A stretch of 60,461 nucleotides of DNA from Bacteriovoracaceae bacterium UBA6200 (GTDB taxonomy: Bacteria; Bdellovibrionota; Bacteriovoracia; Bacteriovoracales; Bacteriovoracaceae). Position 1 is the stretch's first letter; each line of letters starts with the position of its first letter. Location of the stretch: the NCBI GenBank assembly GCA_002422605.1, contig DISW01000022.1, positions 1 through 60,461 on the forward strand, in the 5' to 3' direction. The position numbers were made by a program, and so were the translations under genes. Below are positions 1-11,500 of the stretch, one piece after another. The notes below the pieces were generated by a model. The model was not told the DNA's origin. It was given only the letters and a program-made list of their open reading frames with translations, and did no database searches.

Positions 1-3000
1 ATTCGAAAACGTAATAAATGTTCTCCTGGTTATCAAACTTCTTGATAACGTTTCCGTGCATGTCATAGATCATGGAGTAGCGACCAACCGTTTCTTCGCC
101 CAGTGGTTCGGCATCTTCAAAAAGACCGTTGTTGATGACAATAGGGCGAGGACGTAAATTGTCATTAGCAGGAGCTTTAGTTCCATTTAAACGATTTCCT
201 GAAACATCCCAGACAAATAGTTCGTCCTGAGGTCTTTCAGCTCCTCTATAATACGCTCCGATGAGAGAGGAATTTCGATCATAAGCATAGTCCATCTGCC
301 CGGATTCATATTTGATCTGAGAGATGTTGCTAAGAGGATCATAATCGTAAGATCTGAATCCAAGATCAGGAGTATTAATCTCTGCAAGGCGATCTAGATT
401 GTCGAACGAGAAGGTTGTCTCAAGCTTGTTAGGGTAGGAGATCTGTTTCTTTCTTCCGAGAGAGTCGAACTCAATTCCGATAGAAAACTTGCCTGACTTT
501 ACAAGGCGAGGACGCATAAGTTCATCAAGTTCGTATCCAACGATCTCTGCGCCTACTGCATCTTTAATACTCGTTACTTGTCCACCAGGAGTATAAGTAT
601 AGTTTAGGGTTGAAGAAGGTTGCTTAACAACTCCGGTTGTGTCAGCAATGGTTTGAACCAGGATAGGTCTATTGGCACCATCATATTGTAGGGCCAATTT
701 TGTTTTGTTCTGAGTGATTTGGGTTAAATTTGAAGCATCATCATAACTCAGAGTTTTTGAGACATTGTGCTTATATCCAGTTGAGTTTATCCCCGTCAGG
801 AGATTGAGTCCGTTATAGGAGTAGCTTGTTTTTGCTACCTCACCGGTTGCAGGGCGAGTGACGACCTTTTCAGAAAGATTAGCGGCAGGGTCGAAGTTAT
901 AGATGGTCTTTACGATCATGTCCTTGACCGGATCAGAAGTTTTGAAAGTGTTACGGTTAAGGACGGTAGCATATCCCACGATCTCGCTCTTTTCTTTAAG
1001 AAGGTTTAGAGGACCATAGGTAAAGTTTATCTGAGAACTGATGGATTCGTTAGTATTAAAAACAGCCACAGCAGAAAGGTTGCCTCGAGGGTCATAGTTA
1101 AGTCGGGTCTTGATGCCCATAGGATCAATCTTCTGAATGACGTTTCCTCGCCAATCGTGCTCAAGTTTTGTGATACCACCCTTCGGATCGATGATTTGCT
1201 TGGGTAGGGATTCTTCAGCACAGCCACAGCCGGATTGCTGGTAGCTTATTTTGTAGGTCTCACCACGCTCGTTAGTGGCCTCGATAATATTGCCAAGGCC
1301 ATCATAGATATAGCTTGAGGTAAGGGTTTTTCCTTCTACTTCTCGGGCAACGGCGATGAGGTTATTGGATTTGTCATAAGAAAAAGTTTGGTTGGTTGAG
1401 GCCTGGGGAGTGGAGCTACTCACAGGTAGACCAAGATTATTGTAAGTTAAAGAGGTTTCAATTCCATTCAGGTCTGTTGCTTTTACGACTTGTCCAAGAG
1501 GATCAATCTCTCTTGTCATTGTTTCACCTTCGGCATTGGTGATAGTAACGAGTTTGCTCTTATCAGTATTTTGTGTTCTTTCAATAGTAAGAGCATTCTG
1601 CTTAGGATCGATTATGGAAGTAATTTCTCCTTGATCATTATAGGTTATTTGAGTAAGAAGCTCTTTTCCGGTTGTTGGATATTGTTTTATTGAACGTACG
1701 TTTCCGTTTTGGGGATCAATGCCGTAAATAGTTTTATTACCTTTGCCATCTGTTACTAAGTTGGGGACATTATACTTTGGATCATAGGAAATGATGGTCT
1801 TACCGAATGGAGCAGGCGGAATGATTTCAGTGATATTTCCTCGATTGTCTGATTTGTAAGTTGTTACGAAGTTGTTCTCATCTTTTTCGTAGATTTTATT
1901 TCGGTAAAGATCGTATTTGTAGTCTTTCACCGAGCGGTCTGGTTGCTCCACACTCAAAATATTTCCGGCAATGTCGTAACGGTAGGTGGTTCTTTCTTCT
2001 TTTCCATTAATGACGGAGGTTTGCTTATTGTAAGTATCATAGAGGAACGTCGTGATTTTTCCTTCTGGTTCAATGTGCTTAAAAACTTTGTCGTTCTTAT
2101 AGTAAAAATATTCAACACCTTCACCTTTCTCATTTTTGAAAGATTTAAGATTGTGGTTTAATTCAATCGGGGAGAGACCGTTGTAGTAGGTATAAACGGT
2201 TTTATTACTTAACACATCTATTGATTGTGTGAGATCTCCATTAGTATCATGGGTGAAGAAAACAGAGCGACCTGTGAAGTCGCTAACTTTCTTGAGCATT
2301 CCATTTTGGTAAGTCAGATTGATGCTTCTTCCTGTCCTATCTTGTACTCCCATTAGAAGTCTGTTTGCTAGATCATAGGTGAATGAAAGAGTATTGGCGT
2401 TTCGATCTTTTATTTCTTTGATCTTTCCTGCGAGATTACCTGAACCATGGAATGTCATGAGGTTGAAGTCTCGGTCGGTTAGTATAAAATTACCATTTTC
2501 TTTTTTATAAGAGATATTTCTAAAGGGAAGGATTCGAAAACTGTTATTTTCAAATGTTATTAAGTTTTCATTCCCATCGCCGTCAAAGAAAATAATATCC
2601 TGGTTTTGATTTATGTCTAAGGCACTTCCATTTAAGGTTTTTAAGTATAGATTCAGGTTATGTGTCCAGCCATATCCGAGTGTGCTAAAATCGTTACTCT
2701 TTTTTGCTAGATAGGTTCGCGCAAAAGATGCCTTAACACCAGGACCATCACCAATTGGAGAAATGTCCTGGAATTTATGCCACATTCCACCGTTGTTTAA
2801 ATTAACTGGCTGACCGACTGCGCATCCGTTAACATTATCTCCATTCTGAATATGAGGGATTTGTTTAGAATTACTGCCGATTCCGGAACCATTATTTGCG
2901 AGCCAGTCACTAATATCACTAGTTGTAAAACCAATACCCGTATCTGCACTGGCAGCTCCACCGGCACCACCTTTCTCTGTTCCAATAAGTGCTCCTGCAC

Positions 3001-5542
3001 CACCACCGTTAAAACCTCCTGAGAAAATAACATAGTAAGTTGAATCCTGAATTTTTACAGGATATTTTGGAGCATAAAAGTACCCAGCTTTTCCTTTAAG
3101 CATTTCTTTTCGATAAAAGTCTATGCGTGAAGTTCCATAGCCTACGAGCTGACCTAAAATACTATCAATGTTATTCGGATCATAATTACTAGCAACAATG
3201 GGAATTCCATTCTCTTTTGCGTACTGAAGGATAAAGACAGATGACCTACCTGGTACATTGAAATGGTTTTCCATGATCTGGTGTTCTTGCTGGCTACCAA
3301 AAGCAAAAGCCACGTCCCCCATCATTTCGGCACTAGGATGGTTTCCCCAAGCTGTCCATGCCCCATCGATGGAAAGTATAGGAATATCTGGAGAAAAGCC
3401 GTAGTTTCGGTCATTGAAGACAATAGGATTAAAGCCGGAACGAAAAGTATAATGGAGACCTGGGTGAAGTACCTTGCCATTGAACATTTCGCTGATGTTT
3501 TTATGGTGAATTTCCTCATCGAGTTTTAATCGCATGGTACCTGTTGATAACAGAGTGCCTACAAGCCTTGATTTCGTTTCATAATTGAGTGTTTGAACGG
3601 AAACTTTACCAATTTCTTCATTAAACTTCTGAATCTCACGATCAAATATGGCCTGCGATTCTGGAAGAACTGAGGTATTGTATGCAAAAACTCCACCTCT
3701 TGTCGTTCCTCTTTCATTAGTTTCCGGTACCCACATTCCATTAGTGTCTACGAAGTCCATGGTAAAATTAATATATGGCCCAAATGAAACTGTCGTAGAA
3801 GATTCTTTAATGATTTTATTATCCACATGGAGTTGGGCTATAAGTTTAATGTCACTTAAGCTTCCTATATATTGTCCTTTTGCATGAAGATCAAGCTTGG
3901 AACGATCCACGGACGTAGCTCCACGGTAACGAATGTTCACCATCTTTCCTGCCATATCAACCATTGGTACAGAATGTTCTGTTCCTTCAAAACCAAACTT
4001 TACTTTTGGAATGTATTTTGAGGTCGGAAGTGCAAGCTTATCTAAGATGCATGCTTCATCTCCGAAAGGGCCGTAAGAAAAGCTGCTTATATAATTCATA
4101 TCGAATTCTATTTTATTAAAAAAACTCGTTAGTCTTTTGTCCCATGAATAATTACTGGTCTGAGCATAGTTTATCACGGCATTAATTTTTCTTGCCGCAA
4201 ATATATCGGCAGTTTCTTTTTTAATGATTTTCCCAGTTGAATCTGGCTGAAAGAAAAAGTCTTCGTAAGTGAAAATGTTGATGTTAAGCTTGCTTGCGAT
4301 GTCAAAGACCTTATTTACGAGTTCATGTTTTTTGTTTTCTTCATGAAGAACGAATGATGGGTCTAATTGTATCCATTTCTCTTCGGTAGATTTTTCAGGT
4401 TTAGTATAGGTTTCTACCCATGCATGAGGTACTAGGTAATATCTTGAACCATTCACGTAACGATAAATCTTTTCTTTGTTTACGTTGATAGAATCTTTAA
4501 ATCGTTTGTTTTGAACCGCTTGATAAAAGGACCATATGTCTTGCTCGTCTTCGATGTTCCACAACCTCTTTAGAGTTTCAGTGGAAATCCAGACTTCTCC
4601 AATGACATATCTGGCGGGGATTCCAGCAGATCGGAGGAGAGAAATGAGCAGGGTCGATTGATCAAATGGATTACCTTTTTTAGAATCCATTACTGCTTTT
4701 GCAGACTGAGTGAAACCAAATGTCGGATAATAATGTATATTGTCCCTTACGAATTTAAAGATAGCTTCTGCTTTTGTTAACTTTCTAGCAACTTCTAGTA
4801 TCTCCGTTGTTGGAGCGACTAATGAATCATTGATATTAAGAAATGAGGCGGAAAGATGGTTCTCGTTTGAATTATTGGCATGATAGTTTGTTTGACACCC
4901 GAATGGTAAGGCAGCGTAGGCTTGATTTAAAAAACTTAAGTTTTGTAGCGATGTGTTTTTTACAGGATAGTCATTGCTTGGTCTGGCAACTGGAGCAGCT
5001 CTATGGCCTGCATTTGTCTCTGGTTGTGGAAGCCTATCTAATAATTCATTTAGTTGCTTTAAATCCAAGTTATTTGACACTTTTGCTTGAGCCACGATTT
5101 TCTGGATATCTGTTTTGATATCACTCAAAAATTCTTTAGCTTCCTCTAGGCTCTTATCCTTAACAGCAGTGATTTTCGTCTCGTGAAGATCAAATCTAAG
5201 TTTGTAGGATTCAAGGGCCATAATAAATTCATTAATTTCTTTTGGTTGCTCTGATTTAATCCTTTCAAGATCTGAATGAAGTTCTGATAGAGTGCCTTGG
5301 ACCGAAAGAGCAGCTTCCGTGCTTTTTGTGATCGTAGAAGGTTGGAAGAGGAGTTGAGAGATTTTCTCTTTTTGTTTTACGTTGAAGTATTGTTTTTTAT
5401 CACTAATCTTCTTAACTTCAACTGGAAGTTCGTAATTTAGTGAGGCAGGTTTCGGCACAGAATTTACAAAGTATTTGTACGAAACAACCAAAACTGCGAT
5501 AGCCCCAGCCAAAGTAAGTGAAGAGATTATATTTTTTTTCAT
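1..5542 (-). CDS. RHS/YD-repeat surface protein with transglutaminase-like domain (3' end beyond window)
   Basis: The reading frame is open from the ATG at 5542 to base 1, at least 1847 codons, and no stop appears before the edge. An N-terminal hydrophobic stretch (residues about 5-24) is a signal anchor. A long helical region follows, then a transglutaminase-like domain at residues 280-400 with LLRSAGIPARYV, His373 (HAW) and Asp394 (LDPSF). The position of the catalytic Cys is Pro292 (GNPFDQS), so enzymatic activity is doubtful. A DUF6531-like segment (GQPVNLNNGG, LGYGWTHNL) lies near 905-960. From about 980 on there are YD/RHS repeats (YDxxGN, DPxG) with a CGC motif. RHS shells normally wrap a C-terminal effector, which here would lie outside the window. 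The gene starts 39 nt after the giant Ig/RCC1 gene and has an AAAGG ribosome site, so it is probably in the same operon. Confidence 0.9.
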   Translation of the reverse strand, partial: MKKNIISSLTLAGAIAVLVVSYKYFVNSVPKPASLNYELPVEVKKISDKKQYFNVKQKEKISQLLFQPSTITKSTEAALSVQGTLSELHSDLERIKSEQPKEINEFIMALESYKLRFDLHETKITAVKDKSLEEAKEFLSDIKTDIQKIVAQAKVSNNLDLKQLNELLDRLPQPETNAGHRAAPVARPSNDYPVKNTSLQNLSFLNQAYAALPFGCQTNYHANNSNENHLSASFLNINDSLVAPTTEILEVARKLTKAEAIFKFVRDNIHYYPTFGFTQSAKAVMDSKKGNPFDQSTLLISLLRSAGIPARYVIGEVWISTETLKRLWNIEDEQDIWSFYQAVQNKRFKDSINVNKEKIYRYVNGSRYYLVPHAWVETYTKPEKSTEEKWIQLDPSFVLHEENKKHELVNKVFDIASKLNINIFTYEDFFFQPDSTGKIIKKETADIFAARKINAVINYAQTSNYSWDKRLTSFFNKIEFDMNYISSFSYGPFGDEACILDKLALPTSKYIPKVKFGFEGTEHSVPMVDMAGKMVNIRYRGATSVDRSKLDLHAKGQYIGSLSDIKLIAQLHVDNKIIKESSTTVSFGPYINFTMDFVDTNGMWVPETNERGTTRGGVFAYNTSVLPESQAIFDREIQKFNEEIGKVSVQTLNYETKSRLVGTLLSTGTMRLKLDEEIHHKNISEMFNGKVLHPGLHYTFRSGFNPIVFNDRNYGFSPDIPILSIDGAWTAWGNHPSAEMMGDVAFAFGSQQEHQIMENHFNVPGRSSVFILQYAKENGIPIVASNYDPNNIDSILGQLVGYGTSRIDFYRKEMLKGKAGYFYAPKYPVKIQDSTYYVIFSGGFNGGGAGALIGTEKGGAGGAASADTGIGFTTSDISDWLANNGSGIGSNSKQIPHIQNGDNVNGCAVGQPVNLNNGGMWHKFQDISPIGDGPGVKASFARTYLAKKSNDFSTLGYGWTHNLNLYLKTLNGSALDINQNQDIIFFDGDGNENLITFENNSFRILPFRNISYKKENGNFILTDRDFNLMTFHGSGNLAGKIKEIKDRNANTLSFTYDLANRLLMGVQDRTGRSINLTYQNGMLKKVSDFTGRSVFFTHDTNGDLTQSIDVLSNKTVYTYYNGLSPIELNHNLKSFKNEKGEGVEYFYYKNDKVFKHIEPEGKITTFLYDTYNKQTSVINGKEERTTYRYDIAGNILSVEQPDRSVKDYKYDLYRNKIYEKDENNFVTTYKSDNRGNITEIIPPAPFGKTIISYDPKYNVPNLVTDGKGNKTIYGIDPQNGNVRSIKQYPTTGKELLTQITYNDQGEITSIIDPKQNALTIERTQNTDKSKLVTITNAEGETMTREIDPLGQVVKATDLNGIETSLTYNNLGLPVSSSTPQASTNQTFSYDKSNNLIAVAREVEGKTLTSSYIYDGLGNIIEATNERGETYKISYQQSGCGCAEESLPKQIIDPKGGITKLEHDWRGNVIQKIDPMGIKTRLNYDPRGNLSAVAVFNTNESISSQINFTYGPLNLLKEKSEIVGYATVLNRNTFKTSDPVKDMIVKTIYNFDPAANLSEKVVTRPATGEVAKTSYSYNGLNLLTGINSTGYKHNVSKTLSYDDASNLTQITQNKTKLALQYDGANRPILVQTIADTTGVVKQPSSTLNYTYTPGGQVTSIKDAVGAEIVGYELDELMRPRLVKSGKFSIGIEFDSLGRKKQISYPNKLETTFSFDNLDRLAEINTPDLGFRSYDYDPLSNISQIKYESGQMDYAYDRNSSLIGAYYRGAERPQDELFVWDVSGNRLNGTKAPANDNLRPRPIVINNGLFEDAEPLGEETVGRYSMIYDMHGNVIKKFDNQENIYYVFE

Positions 5543-5581
5543 ATGCGCCTTTATCATCCAACGTACAGGTTTGCGTCTTAT

Positions 5582-8500
5582 TTATTGCCCTTCTAAAACT
5601 CCAATGTAGGGCAATTCATTCGAAAGCTTTTGCTTTATATAGATTTTCTGCTCATTATTTATTGTGGCCCCATTTAAAATTTTAGCATTGATTCTAATGC
5701 GTCCTTCGCCTCCATACTGGCCTGGATAGCTAGTAACATTTGAGCCTCTTCCTCCGGTGGTATTTACATTTTTGTTACCGAGTATAATGAGTTCATTTAC
5801 ATTAAGAACGATTGATCCACCAGAACCACCTCCGGCCCCATGTACAAGGGCTTCATTAGAAGGCTTAAGGCCACTGAGACCATTTGACTTAATGGAGTTG
5901 GTTTTTAATGTTAATTTATGAGCATAAACTAATGCTATCCCGCCACCATTACCGCCATTAACAGCTTCTTCTGTACCATTTGTTAGACCACTTCCTCCAC
6001 CGCAACCAAGGAAGAGTTTTGACAATTCGGCTGAACCAATGATCGTACCGGTTTTAGCAGGTAATGAAGTGGTTTCTAGAAAGCTTCCAGACGTAGCATA
6101 TGAACCGCCACCGCCAACAAAGAATCCATCAATCGCTTTATCTCCACTACAAGACTTCATTTGTTCATAATATGGACTTATTGGAAGTCCAAGTTGTCCT
6201 TCTCCCGGAGCCGAAATAGGCCCATTATTAAATCCGCCTCTGAATCCTAATCCTGAAACATCAATTGATACATTATCAGGAAAATCTCCCTGAACTCTAA
6301 AAGCAACGACTCCACCAACTTCTCCATTGAATGAATCTGCTTTAAGAGTTATTGCATTTGATTTAGCTATCCCTGAATAATTAGGTACTCTCTGAATCAT
6401 TATTTTATCGTCAGGTCCAGCACGGAACCCATCTGCTACGATGTCATAATCAAGCTCAATAAGCATGGGACTTTCATTGTAAAAGATATTGTTAACCCTG
6501 GCGAATTTGTAACTTCCGGCTTCTGTACCCTGAAGATTGATAATGAGCACTTCATCATCTTCAACTAGAGCACCTTCCGCAATATTTTCAACATAAACAT
6601 ATTTTTTTATAACACTCGTAACCTTGGCATAGGCCGAATCAGCATGTTTTCTGTCACCGCTTGAAAGTTGGTTCAGGTTAAATTCTCCGACTGCTGTAAG
6701 AACACCATCTGATCCTCTTCCAAACAGCTTGGTATCAACGCTGGCAGGGATTCTTGAAGTAGCCTTACTTGTTGGGACCTCATTAGTTGCTAGAACGATA
6801 GTTTTACCTAGGTTTGAAAGACTGTCTAGCGCACTCAGATTTGCGAGTTTCATTGCTGATGCTTTATTTATGTCTTGAGTTTTAATAAATGCAATGCCTC
6901 TCATGATATCAGTTTTCAATGATTCAAGAATAGTCGGGTCAGAAGTGATTCCCCCTTTTACAATTTCATTAAAAGTATTTAGGACTTTAACAGTAGTTTT
7001 TAAATCGCCAAAAGAACCATCAATCTTCTTATAGCTCCTAATAAATACAAGCGATCGTAGAACTGCTGTTGGAATTTCATTAAAGGCCAGTGATTGGAAA
7101 TCATTCTTTCTGTTCCAGGCGATGATTTTATCATCATTGTGATTGAGTTTTTTATACTCTAAGAATCCATCAATAACACCAAGGGTAGTATGAAGTGTTG
7201 GCATGTTTTGATTATTAGTTGGCCCAAATCCGCCCCCGAAGACTCCAGAGGCTGAAGGGAATTGTTCATTTATTATTTCTCGTAGTGGAGAGATAAATTC
7301 TGAGAGATAAATAGGCGAGTCTACACTTCCTGATGGAATTTGATTAAAGACAAGAGCAATCGCTCTAATGGCCGCCGAGGTGTCTTCATTGTTAATAATA
7401 TGATGCTTTGTAGAGCCCCATCCTCCAAATTCAGGACGAAAGCCTTTTAGAAACTTAGACAGACTATCCTTGACCGCAGGAGTAAGTGTTACATTGCCAT
7501 TTTGCTTCGCCAAAAGAGCTAGTGCCTCAAGTTGATTTGCTGCATTTTTAGTATCATTGAAATTCTGATTCGAGACCCAATATTGTGCCTTATTAAGAAC
7601 ATCTGGATTTGATGATCCCGATTTTCCAATAAACTTAAGTGCATCTACAGTATCTGAAAGATTTGTTCCTACATTGTTAGTGTTATGGTCAAAGCTAAAA
7701 AAGCCATCTCTGTTCTGAGTGCTTAGAATTATGTTCGATAGGTTAGCATCATTGAGAGCGAGATCGAGGTCGCTTTTTTCAAATGACAACTGGAATAAGA
7801 GGTATTCATAAGGATCTGTAATATTGTAAACACAAGAATTATTGTAAAAATACAAATTATTGTCATTATCAATATTGATTTTAGAATCATCGCGCTGATC
7901 TAGTGCAACTTTAACAGAATCTATTCGCAGGGCTTCCCCACTTGCAGGAAGGCGATTAGAACTGGTCTCTTTAATAGCGGCCATTATTACATTCTCTTCT
8001 GTAGCAATAAGAGAAAGCTCCATGTTTCCATCAATATTCTGTGAAATAAGGATATTGCCTTTATTGTCGATTTCAGCAGATTTCAAATCACCTAGAAGAA
8101 GTTGAGTAGGGTTTGCATTAGAATAATCTATACGTGATCCTTTAAATTCAGATTCACCGTTACAAATTCCTGCAACGGTTTTTAAAGAACTACTTCCATC
8201 AAAACGGCGTAGACAGTTGTGCCCAGCATCTATGAAATAGATACTGCCCTTATGAATGTTGATATTTGCGAGATTCCTTCCATCAAAATCTAAAATGTTG
8301 TTACCATCGATATGATAATTGGGATCTCTACGTGAGCCGAAATATTCAGTGTTTGTAATAGTCTTTGTGAGATAGTCCCAATTATTCGCTACTAAATCAT
8401 ATTTGAATAAACCTTCTTTGTATTGATCATCACTTAGATTATTAAAGCTCGTGGCAATTACATAAATATCAGTATCTACTGCTTTTACTTCTTTGATTTC

Positions 8501-11500
8501 TTTTAGAACAAAATCTGCATACCCATCAAGATAGGATTTTACGAGGGTGTTTTCATCCATTGATATTAACTTCGCCGTATTTTTCAGTAGGATCGAGTCG
8601 GTGTTACTATCATAGATGTGATTACTTGCGTCCAGAGTATATATGATTTGTTGATTCAATACCTGGAGATTGAAATTATATTCCCATTCATTAAATAGTG
8701 TTTCCGATGAATCGATGGCAATGGTAAAGGCGTCAACGGTTGATATAGTCCCATCAAGATTCTTTCTTCTTAACGTAAATTCATTAAGTCTATAGCTGTA
8801 AAGATCCTGGATTTTGTAGTTGGGAAGGTTGTTCTTGGGCTCTATCCAATACAAGATTCCATCATGTTTCGTGACGAAATTTTTAAGTTTGAATTTATTA
8901 GCTCTATTTATATTCCCTTGAGCAATATTTAGTGATGAATCTATTGCTAGTGAGCCATCATTGCTGTAGGCAATTGATCCCGTTCCTACTTCTTTACAAA
9001 TTGCTCCTGGTTCATAGCAATTACTCAAAAGAATACTCTCAGAAGGAACCTGTGGTGTTACAGAGTAGTTAATTGCAATTTTTTCTTTGACGATTAAATT
9101 TCCAGCCTTAAAAGTAAAATGAAACGTATCAAAAGCTGAACTTGAACTACCAGTAAGATTTAGAGCAATTAGCTTTTCGTTTCCTACGTTGATTAAATTT
9201 TTGTTTGTAGTTACAAGTGTCGAGCAATCATTGCAAATGATTTGTAAGTCGGATTCAGAAAGCAACCCTTTTAGCCTAAATACTCCAGAGAGATTAAAAT
9301 CCTTACTTTCAAGATTACAGGAGTATCCAAACTCTAACTCTCTACAATTTTGTGGAAGCTCCAGAGCTATTTTTGAATACACTTTACCACTTGAAACAAA
9401 AAAGTGACTGAAGGAGTTTGTATATCCGTAAGCAATGCCTTTTGCGTAATCTATTTTAAATGGACGTATGCTTTCTACTACGCCATGTACGGAATCATAG
9501 CGAACAATGGAGATGTTTGCTGAATTGATGTTCTTACTTACGGCCACTATTGGTGAAAAAGGTATTCCTACAACAACTTCTTTATTAAATGTCTTGTCAG
9601 CACTGACAGCTTTGGACACTGAAATATTAAGAATAGGACCTATTGGTTCAGGAGTAGGAACTCCTGCAATATTTGGTAAGTCAGACAATTGAGCAGGGGT
9701 TACATTCAGATTGACACTTTCATTTAAGGCCCCCGGTCCAATGTCCACCATTGAGCCATAAATACTGGAATTTGTATCCGTTACAGAATGCTTTCCGCCG
9801 CCAATGCCTATGGTTGTCGCGATACTGCTACTTGTCTCATAGACTATATTTTTAAGTTCAATTGGGACTGCTATGTTACCGGCAAGATCTTTTGCTTCTA
9901 TTCGGATGTCGTTTCTACCTGAAGCGAGTACTATTGGCGCAACGTAGTCTTTATTGCTAGTTTTATATGTAAGCTTGTTATTTAGATATACTTCACTGTT
10001 TGTGCCTATGGAATCTTGAACGACAATACTTAATGTGAAGAAACTTTTGTTAGTAGTAATATTCTGAGGACTTGATGTTGTTATGACTGGTCGTACAGTA
10101 TCAAGAGTAATGTTTTCTATGATTTCGACTGTGCTTCTACCAGACCCTATTTCATCTGATTTTATTTTGATATTATTTCTGCCTTCTTTAAGAGAAAGAA
10201 ATAAATCAATGTTCTTTTCAATATCCGTTTTTGTAAGCACATCATTAAGATAGATGTAGTTAATAACATCGGATGTATCTTCCACAATGGCCTGAAATCG
10301 ATATGAGGCATTATTGGTATAAATGTCTCCTACTGTGGCGAGCTTAATGACTGGTGCACTGTCATCATAAGTGACAGTCACAATTTTAAATGGGGCCGTT
10401 TTCTTGTTTTGCGAGTCTGTGCTAATTGCAGTTATGATATTCCTTCCAGGCTTCAGCTGAGCGTTAAAAGTAAATTCTTTATTAGAGTTTAAATAAACGC
10501 TTTCGCCGTTTACAAATACTTCGGTAATGACTTTAGAAAAATCGGTCACCTTCACATCAATCATGAAACTAGGAGCATATACAGTTATCTCTCCTGAAAG
10601 AGAACTAGAGATGACAGGGGCGAGTGTGTCGAGGCCGATCTCTCGGAGGCTAACTGGAACGCTGATATTTCCTGCAGCGTCTTCTGCGATTACTTCGATG
10701 TTATTGATACCTTCTTGAAGAATAATAGTCTCGGAGAATGTTTTTAAGTCTGTTGCAACAAATGTTTCTCCATTCAATACAAACTTAGTCTCTACTGAAA
10801 TTTCATCTGTCACATTACCTGAAACCACGTATGTACTTTGATCTGTAGTATAATGAGCTCTTGTCTCAGTGAGTGCTATCTTAGGAGGAACTTGGTCAAG
10901 AAAAATATTGTTTATTGAAACTGGGATAGCTTCGTTAGACGCTGCATCCGTGGCCTTGATCTGGAAATTATTAAGACCTGGGGATAATGCAATTTCAGTC
11001 GAAACCGATTTTGAAGTACTCGAGTGAACGTCTGTTCCATTTTTGAATACTTTACTTGTTACACCGCCACTTTCAAGGACACTGTAGGTCAGGTTGAAAG
11101 TTGGTCGGTTAGTAAATAGATCTGAAGCATTGTTCGAAACGATCTGTGGTATGGTGGAATCTAGTTTGATATCGCCAATGTACGACGGGTTGGTCTCGTT
11201 CCCAAAACTATCATAAGACTTAAGGACGAAAGTATTTGCTCCTTCGCTCAACGTCGCATTATAGGCAATATTCGCATCAGTGGTTGTATATACCTTTCTA
11301 CCGTTGTGATAGATTTCGGTTGTCGCACCAGTTAAGTCGTTCACGTTCGCATTTATTGTATACGTTGAATTGCTGCTTAAATACCCAGAAGCATTTGAAT
11401 GACGTAAATCCGGGGGCAAAGTATCGACAATTGTTTTAAAGCTCATTTTTGTTTCATTACCGGCTCGATCCTTGGCAATTAGCGATAGAGCGAATTCTCC

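Noticed and set aside
1..5542. Possible pseudogene, because no closed long frame is evident in the first 5.5 kb
   Set aside because: Sections I translated in the minus frame from ATG 5542 are open down to base 1 and RHS-like; the missing stop is only the window edge.
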